A stretch of 64,000 nt of DNA from Lysinibacillus sp. 2017 (lineage in GTDB: Bacteria; Bacillota; Bacilli; Bacillales_A; Planococcaceae). The notes under the pieces were generated by a model. It worked only from the letters and a program-made list of their open reading frames with translations, was not told where the DNA came from and did not search any database. The position numbers and the translations under genes are program-made. Below, piece by piece: positions 59,245-64,000 of the stretch; the stretch's first letter is position 1; every line of letters starts with the position of its first letter. The DNA is taken from contig NZ_CP029002.1 of assembly GCF_003073375.1 (NCBI RefSeq), forward strand, positions 3,446,001-3,510,000, given 5' to 3'.

Positions 59245-59850
59245 TCAGGAGTCCAATCGTTTTGATTTTCGTGATTCATACCAAATCACACATATAACAA
59301 ACCACGTGTATCCGAGACTCCAACCTGCTAAAACATCCGTTGCAAAATGGCGACCTTCTGCAACTCTTGATAAGCCAATACAAATAAACAACACAATTGC
59401 GACAATCCAAGCAATCATCGCTTTCTTCTTATTTGCTGTCAGTTCAGAAAATAAATAAGCTAACGTCAGTAAGTAAAGGATACCCATTTGTGAATGCCCA
59501 GACGGGAAACTATATGACGATAATTGATCGACGATATCTGGTCTTGGTCGTTCAACATAATTTTTTATAAGCTGATTAATGGTTGTTCCTGCAGCTAATG
59601 TCATTAATACAAATAGCATTGCTCGATAATTACGCTTTCGAATCCATAAAAATAATACAAGGATTAATGCAACGAGTACAACAAAAACCGTTTCTCCTAA
59701 ATAGTGAAATAAAATAATAAAGTCATTGCCCCGAAAAGCCGATGCAATGCGTTCATCAAACGCTTCAAAGCCTGGTGTTTTAAAATTAAATACAATGATT
59801 AAAAAAACAGCAAAAGTTATAATTGCTAATGGGTAAGCCCATTTTTTCAC
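59245..59850 (-). CDS. PAP2 family membrane phosphatase
   Basis: 201 residues, about six membrane helices. The three acid-phosphatase motifs are KNYVERPRP (96-104), PSGHS (116-120) and SRVAEGRHFATD (161-172), which include the catalytic histidines. Members dephosphorylate undecaprenyl pyrophosphate or phosphatidylglycerol phosphate; substrate not decidable here. Start GTG 59850 with GTGGGA 6 bases upstream; the GTG at 59862 lies inside that region. Confidence 0.87.
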   Translation of the reverse strand: MKKWAYPLAIITFAVFLIIVFNFKTPGFEAFDERIASAFRGNDFIILFHYLGETVFVVLVALILVLFLWIRKRNYRAMLFVLMTLAAGTTINQLIKNYVERPRPDIVDQLSSYSFPSGHSQMGILYLLTLAYLFSELTANKKKAMIAWIVAIVLFICIGLSRVAEGRHFATDVLAGWSLGYTWFVICVIWYESRKSKRLDS

Positions 59851-59905
59851 GTTCATTCCCACTTTCTAAATACATTATGATTATCTTAACATACCTTGCT
59901 TCAAA

Positions 59906-59942
59906 CAAAAAAATCTACTTTGTTAAAAACAAAGTAGATACG
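59906..59942 (-). terminator. intrinsic terminator after hmoA
   Basis: A 12-bp perfect stem ATCTACTTTGTT/AACAAAGTAGAT with a 3-base loop and seven U on the minus strand. Confidence 0.88.
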
Positions 59943-59946
59943 TTTA

Positions 59947-60279
59947 TTATTCTACAACTGAGTAGTTTCCATGTTCCATAGAAATAATATACTCTGGCTT
60001 CGGTGGTTTACCACCGTGTTCTTTAATCTTCGCTTTATGTCCTGCAATATGCTCTGGACTTGTTTCCCAAGCTTTCCAAGCTGCTTCAGATTCCCAACGA
60101 ATGATCATAATCACTTCTTCTTCACCACGGCGAACATTTTTTACTAAAAGCTCACGCTCGATAAAACCTTCACGCTGCTCTAATTTAGATGGGCCTTGAT
60201 CTGGCTTTTTACGGAAACGCTCAAGAACTTTGTCTGAATTACCTTCTGTTACTGTCCATTTACGAATTTGTACGAACAT
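59947..60279 (-). CDS. hmoA: heme-degrading monooxygenase, HmoA-like
   Basis: ABM/IsdG-superfamily protein, 110 residues, close by recall to B. subtilis HmoA (FVQIRKWTV, KNVRRGEEEVIMIIRWES, WKAWETSPEHIAGHK). Opens the heme ring to free iron in known relatives. ATG 60279; the ribosome-binding site is AAAGGAG. Its terminator isolates it, but it directly follows an iron-siderophore uptake gene, which fits an iron-acquisition role. Iron control at this gene is not evident: I see no clear Fur box upstream. Confidence 0.88.
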   Translation of the reverse strand: MFVQIRKWTVTEGNSDKVLERFRKKPDQGPSKLEQREGFIERELLVKNVRRGEEEVIMIIRWESEAAWKAWETSPEHIAGHKAKIKEHGGKPPKPEYIISMEHGNYSVVE

Positions 60280-60363
60280 TGTTTACTCTCTCCTTTTATT
60301 AGAAAGTCACACGATACCTTAAATGGCACATGATGCTGTCCCAACTTATATATACCATGGCCT

Positions 60364-60398
60364 TAAAAAAGGCATGCCCCTAATTGAGACATGCCTCC
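60364..60398 (-). terminator. intrinsic terminator after yclQ-like gene
   Basis: A 7-8 bp stem AGGCATG/CATGCCT with a 13-base loop and six U on the minus strand. Confidence 0.8.
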
Positions 60399-60410
60399 AT
60401 GTTATTCTAA

Positions 60411-61460
60411 TTATTTTAATTCGTTTAAGATTTCATCTAATTTGTCAGCTTCAGTTGTAATACCGTTAGAAGAGAAGTACCAAGTCGTACCGTCTAAGTA
60501 TACAATCTTACCTTCTTTATAAGCACGAGTTTGTTTGATGATATCATTTTCGATGTCAGCTTTGATTGTTTCTACGTCAGAAGCTGTACGGTCGATGATT
60601 AATAATACTTCTGGGTTTACAGAAAGGATTGACTCATAAGAGAAGTCAGAACCGTGTGATGATGATTTAATATCTGTAGTTGCTGGTACGAAACCAAAGT
60701 CGTTATATACGTATGCAAAACGAGATTCTGGGCCGTTATCGAAACCAGAGATTTTTTTGTCATTGTACATTGCTACTAATGCATTTTCATAGCCTTTAGC
60801 TTTTTCACTTACAGCATCAACTTTTGTTTGTAAGTTTGCTTTTAACTCTTCAGCCTTTTCTTCTTTACCAAAGATTTGAGCTGCTAAATCGACTGTTTCA
60901 AATACACCGTCAATGTAATTCTCGTTGTCAGAACCAATGAATACTACGTTTGGTGTGATTTCTTTTAACTCTTCATAGTATGAAGCTTGGCGACCTGAGA
61001 TAAAGATTGCATCTGGTTGTGTAGCTGCTACTTTTTCAAAGTCGATTGATTTTAACGTACCAACATCTGCTACTGCATCCGTTAAGTATTTTTCTTTTAA
61101 GTGTTCTGGGAAGTTACCTTTACCACCATTTGCAGCGATACCAACGACACCTTCAACACCTAAAGCATCAAGAGTATCTAGGAAACCATAATCGAATACA
61201 ACAATGTTTTTAGGCATTTCTTCAAAAGTTACATCACCAAAAGTAAGTGATTTACCGTCTTCAGTTTCACTACCTGGTGATAAAGAAGATACTGTCATTG
61301 GGAAGGCTGGTGTTTCTACTGCAGCTGCTTCTTTATTTTCTGTTGCTTGCTCTGTTGCTGCTTGATCGTTTGTACCTTCTGTTGAAGACTCTTCATCTGA
61401 CCCACATGCTGCTAACATTAACGTCAATGCTGCTGCCGTTAAAAATTTCCACTTTTTCAT
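60411..61460 (-). CDS. yclQ: siderophore substrate-binding lipoprotein, YclQ-like
   Basis: 349 residues. Signal peptide with lipobox LAAC (Cys 20), then an acidic Glu/Thr-rich linker (21-52) and a class III substrate-binding fold; VVFDYGFLDTLDALGV and SYESILSVNPEVLLIID match B. subtilis YclQ, the petrobactin and 3,4-dihydroxybenzoate receptor. Placed after the ATPase gene but with its own promoter and a Fur-like site, which allows more binding protein than transporter. ATG 61460 follows AGGAGG. Confidence 0.9.
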   Translation of the reverse strand: MKKWKFLTAAALTLMLAACGSDEESSTEGTNDQAATEQATENKEAAAVETPAFPMTVSSLSPGSETEDGKSLTFGDVTFEEMPKNIVVFDYGFLDTLDALGVEGVVGIAANGGKGNFPEHLKEKYLTDAVADVGTLKSIDFEKVAATQPDAIFISGRQASYYEELKEITPNVVFIGSDNENYIDGVFETVDLAAQIFGKEEKAEELKANLQTKVDAVSEKAKGYENALVAMYNDKKISGFDNGPESRFAYVYNDFGFVPATTDIKSSSHGSDFSYESILSVNPEVLLIIDRTASDVETIKADIENDIIKQTRAYKEGKIVYLDGTTWYFSSNGITTEADKLDEILNELK

Positions 61461-61498
61461 TTTTTACTTTTCCTCCTAAAGTATATCACCATCGATAG

Positions 61499-61513
61499 TG
61501 ATAATCGTTTTCA
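61499..61513 (-). promoter_or_regulatory. Fur-box-like site upstream of yclQ
   Basis: Plus strand TGATAATCGTTTTCA. The TGATAAT half is a perfect match to the Fur 7-1-7 motif TGATAATNATTATCA; the other half matches partly. It lies just downstream of the promoter's start region, so Fur-iron would block transcription. Confidence 0.7.
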
Positions 61514-61526
61514 TTTGACTAATGCT

Positions 61527-61555
61527 AGTCTAAAACAACTGTCTAATGTTGTCAA
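61527..61555 (-). promoter_or_regulatory. sigma-A promoter of yclQ
   Basis: Minus strand TTGACA (61550-61555), 17-base spacer, TAGACT (61527-61532). Located between the operon terminator and the Fur-like site. Confidence 0.78.
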
Positions 61556-61597
61556 TTATTTTATTGAAATCAATAGTCATTCTCAATTAAAATTAGA

Positions 61598-61635
61598 AAA
61601 TGAATGCATAATCGAGAAAAATCATGCATTCATTT
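61598..61635 (-). terminator. terminator after yclP
   Basis: A 12-bp perfect stem AAATGAATGCAT/ATGCATTCATTT with a 14-base loop, 4 bases past the yclP stop. The tail is moderately U-rich, so some read-through to yclQ is possible. Confidence 0.72.
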
Positions 61636-61638
61636 CAA

Positions 61639-62406
61639 TTAGCTATGTGAGTTAAAGTAGACACAAATTCGGCAACCATCTTGTTCTTGAACTGGAATAT
61701 GCATGTCGTATACATCTCGAAGCGCTTCTGAATTAATAATTTCGTGTGTCGGGCCATCTTTTATAAGGCGTCCGTCTTTTAGCGCTACAATACGATCTGA
61801 ATAAACAGACGCAAAGTTAATATCATGTAACACGATAACAACCGTTTTGCCTAGCTCATCGACAAGTTTGCGTAAAATTTTCATAATTTGAACAGAATGC
61901 TTCATGTCTAGATTATTCAACGGCTCATCAAGTAAGATGTACTCCGTATCTTGTGCGATTACCATTGAAATAAAAGCACGTTGCTTTTGTCCACCTGATA
62001 ATTCATCTAAAAACTTATCCTGCATGTCGCCAAGCGTCATATATTCAATTGCACGATCAATATGCTGTTCATCTTCTGCTGTTAGACGCCCCTTTGAATA
62101 AGGATAACGACCAAATGATACAAGTTCTCGCACGGTTAAACGTACATTTAAGTGATTAGATTGACGTAAAATCGCAACACGCTTCGCAAATTCATTGGAC
62201 TTCATTTTTTTGACATCATTTTGATCTAATAACACTTCACCTGTATCTGCATCAAGTAAACGGCTTACCATTGATAATAATGTTGATTTACCTGCACCAT
62301 TAGGACCGATAAATGATGTGATTGCTTTTGATTGGAGCGTTAACGTGACATCTTCAACAACTGGTTTTTTCCCAAAGCTTTTAGAAAGCCCTTTAATTTC
62401 AATCAT
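61639..62406 (-). CDS. yclP: siderophore ABC transporter ATPase, YclP-like
   Basis: 255 residues. Walker A GPNGAGKST, Q-loop region, signature LSGGQ, Walker B ILLDEP and switch His in VLHDINFAS; strongly similar by recall to B. subtilis YclP (VSFGRYPYSKGRLT, NNLDMKHSVQIMK). Powers import of iron-petrobactin. ATG 62406 overlaps the yclO-like stop as ATGA. Confidence 0.93.
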   Translation of the reverse strand: MIEIKGLSKSFGKKPVVEDVTLTLQSKAITSFIGPNGAGKSTLLSMVSRLLDADTGEVLLDQNDVKKMKSNEFAKRVAILRQSNHLNVRLTVRELVSFGRYPYSKGRLTAEDEQHIDRAIEYMTLGDMQDKFLDELSGGQKQRAFISMVIAQDTEYILLDEPLNNLDMKHSVQIMKILRKLVDELGKTVVIVLHDINFASVYSDRIVALKDGRLIKDGPTHEIINSEALRDVYDMHIPVQEQDGCRICVYFNSHS

Positions 62407-63359
62407 TCTGCTTTCCTACTTTCCTTCAGTATTAGATAGATAAAGTACAGACCACCGATAAAGTTAATGATTACACTGAGTGTCGTACTTAAATGGAATA
62501 CATGCAGCACTAAGAACTGCCCACCGACAAGTGCAATAATACTAATTAAACTCGCTCCCGCAATTAAAACGGAATGCTTATAGGTTGCAAAAAATTGGTA
62601 AGATAAATTGGCTACGATTAAACCTAAAAATGTAATCGGACCAACAAGTGCTGTTGATGTTGCAATTAAAACAGAAGATAAAATCAGTACTTTTAATACA
62701 ATTTTATCGTAATTAACACCTAAGTTAATGGCGTTTTCACGACCTAAAGACATCACATCTAAGTCACGCAATAAGCGGTAACCATAAATAAAGCACGCAA
62801 TTAAAATAACGACCGCCACGAGTAATAGCTCTGTTTTCACATTCATAAAGCTTGCAAATAAACGTGATTGTAAGCTTTCATATTCGACTGGATCAATAAT
62901 AACTTGTAAGAACGTCACAAAGCTTCCGAGTAATGTACCGATAATCATCCCTGCTAGTAACAATAAGAAAATTGGATATTTATCTGCTCGGAATAAAAAG
63001 CGGTATAAAATCAGCGCGAATAATACCATCGCCGCAATCGATAATCCAAAGTTTAGATAACGACTGACAACAAAAACTGATGCCGAACCTGCAAAGAAGA
63101 AAATAATCGTTTGCACTACTTCATACATAGAATCTACACCCATCATAGAGGGTGTTAATAATCGGTTATGCGTAACGGTTTGGAATGTAATCGTCGCATA
63201 AGCAATGGCTGTGCCGGTAATAACCATGGCAGCAACGCGTTCTAAACGCTTCGGAAAGGCATAGCTAAACCCGCCTTGAATATTATAAAAAGAAAATAAC
63301 AAAATACTAATAATCGCAATCACTGCTAAAACAATGAGCTTTGTACTATTTTTTCGCAT
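62403..63359 (-). CDS. yclO: siderophore ABC transporter permease, YclO-like
   Basis: FecCD-family permease, 318 residues, about nine membrane helices. GPITFLGLIVANLS near 220 is the family's ATPase-coupling/EAA-like region. ATG 63359 overlaps the upstream permease by 14 bases, and its stop overlaps the ATPase start, so the operon is tightly packed. Confidence 0.92.
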   Translation of the reverse strand: MRKNSTKLIVLAVIAIISILLFSFYNIQGGFSYAFPKRLERVAAMVITGTAIAYATITFQTVTHNRLLTPSMMGVDSMYEVVQTIIFFFAGSASVFVVSRYLNFGLSIAAMVLFALILYRFLFRADKYPIFLLLLAGMIIGTLLGSFVTFLQVIIDPVEYESLQSRLFASFMNVKTELLLVAVVILIACFIYGYRLLRDLDVMSLGRENAINLGVNYDKIVLKVLILSSVLIATSTALVGPITFLGLIVANLSYQFFATYKHSVLIAGASLISIIALVGGQFLVLHVFHLSTTLSVIINFIGGLYFIYLILKESRKAE

Positions 63360-64000
63360 ATGCTTTCCCCCTAAATAACATAATTAAGAAGATGGCACTG
63401 CCGATTACCGCAACTGTTGTATTTACTGGAATTTCAAATGGATAAACAATCAGACGACTTAAAATATCACACATTAATAGGAAAGCTGCTCCTAAAAAAA
63501 TCGTATGTGGAATCGTCTTGCGTAAATTGTCTCCTAAATATAACGAAACTAAGTTTGGGACGATTAATCCTAAGAACGGAATAACCCCGACTGTTAATAC
63601 AACGGTTGTTGAAATAAGCGCGACAAGTACTAAGCCAAGATTTAAAACCGTACGATAACTTAATCCTAAGTTCTTAGCGAAATCTTCACCCATCCCTGCA
63701 ACTGTAAACTTATTTGCATATAAATAAGCGAGGAAAATAGCAGGTACCGCAACGTAAAGTAATTCATAGCGTCCTGATACAACTAAGGTAAAGCTTCCTA
63801 AAAAGAAGGTCTCTACACTTTGCATTACATCCGCTTCATAAGCGATAAATGTTGAAATTGCACCAATAATATTTCCGTACATAATCCCAATAAGCGGTAC
63901 GAAGATAACATCTTTAAATTTAATACTTTCAAGTAGGCGCATGAAGACCATCATACCAATAAGAGCAAAAACAAAACTAAAGATGATTTTCCCCATATAA
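63346..64000 (-). CDS. yclN: siderophore ABC transporter permease, YclN-like (partial)
   Basis: FecCD-family permease cut by the right edge: the frame is open to base 63999 and only about 217 residues are visible of an expected ~315. The ATG at 63996 is internal. GVIPFLGLIVPNLVS is the family's coupling segment. First known gene of the yclN-yclO-yclP order. The operon promoter, and any Fur box there, lies outside the window. Confidence 0.9.
   Translation of the reverse strand, partial: YMGKIIFSFVFALIGMMVFMRLLESIKFKDVIFVPLIGIMYGNIIGAISTFIAYEADVMQSVETFFLGSFTLVVSGRYELLYVAVPAIFLAYLYANKFTVAGMGEDFAKNLGLSYRTVLNLGLVLVALISTTVVLTVGVIPFLGLIVPNLVSLYLGDNLRKTIPHTIFLGAAFLLMCDILSRLIVYPFEIPVNTTVAVIGSAIFLIMLFRGKAYAKK

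Overview
The window is a stretch of core chromosome from a low-GC, Gram-positive, Bacillus-like bacterium. Gene order, protein content and ribosome-binding sites fit the order Bacillales. Protein similarity recalled from memory points to the Planococcaceae/Caryophanaceae group (Lysinibacillus/Solibacillus-like), but genus is inference. The run ddl-murF-cshA-ydbS-ydbT-ydcA-acpS-ydcC-alr-mazE-mazF-rsb-sigB-tex-sprT-tRNAs follows the Bacillus subtilis order closely. I see no prophage, integrative element, transposon, CRISPR array or recognisable defence island.

Layout. 1-1.6 kb: tsaE-tsaB-rimI (tRNA t6A synthesis and ribosomal protein acetylation; rimI runs off the left edge). 2.1-8.4 kb: a complete rRNA operon on the minus strand (16S-23S-5S, no tRNA in the spacer), preceded by seven tRNA genes (Asn, Glu, Asp, Gln, Lys, Leu, Gly) and followed by a second, identical tRNA-Asp with its own promoter and terminator. 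8.5-14.4 kb: sprT, tex, and a sigma-B module reduced to rsbT-U-V-W-sigB, without rsbR, rsbS or rsbX. 14.7-28.5 kb: mazEF, alr, a LolA-like lipoprotein, acpS, rhomboid protease, two PH-domain membrane proteins, cshA, esterase, murF, ddl, an unknown protein and a RodA/FtsW protein (mostly cell-envelope synthesis).

28.5-40.8 kb is mixed: a 45-codon gene missed by length filters, a DUF1963 protein, cardiolipin synthase, a VanY-type carboxypeptidase, AraC and LytTR regulators, a succinate/acetate CoA-transferase, a stress protein with a sigma-B-like promoter, a 34-codon membrane peptide, DUF1002, CvfB, MntR and ComFB. 40.9-47.7 kb: cadA with a CadC/SmtB-type repressor and two operators, a penicillin-acylase-family enzyme, exoA and murB. 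47.8-53.8 kb is a redox block: HxlR regulator, YceI protein, azoreductase, FrnE/DsbA protein, FAD-Rieske oxidoreductase, then ppaC and a DUF7662-GNAT fusion. 53.8-59.9 kb: RpiR regulator, NiaP-like niacin transporter, thrC-thrB, NAD(P)-binding protein, PAP2 phosphatase. 59.9-64 kb: a heme monooxygenase (HmoA-like) beside a yclNOPQ-type petrobactin uptake system; the substrate-binding gene has its own promoter and a Fur-box-like site, and the first permease runs off the right edge.

Many real starts are TTG or GTG, fixed here by the ribosome-binding site; several coordinates are therefore shorter than the longest open frame. No wholly new system stands out. The best leads are the stripped-down sigma-B module, the LytTR/CoA-transferase pair, the twin tRNA-Asp repeats around the rRNA operon, the structured cshA leader, two very small genes and several clean operator-like palindromes.
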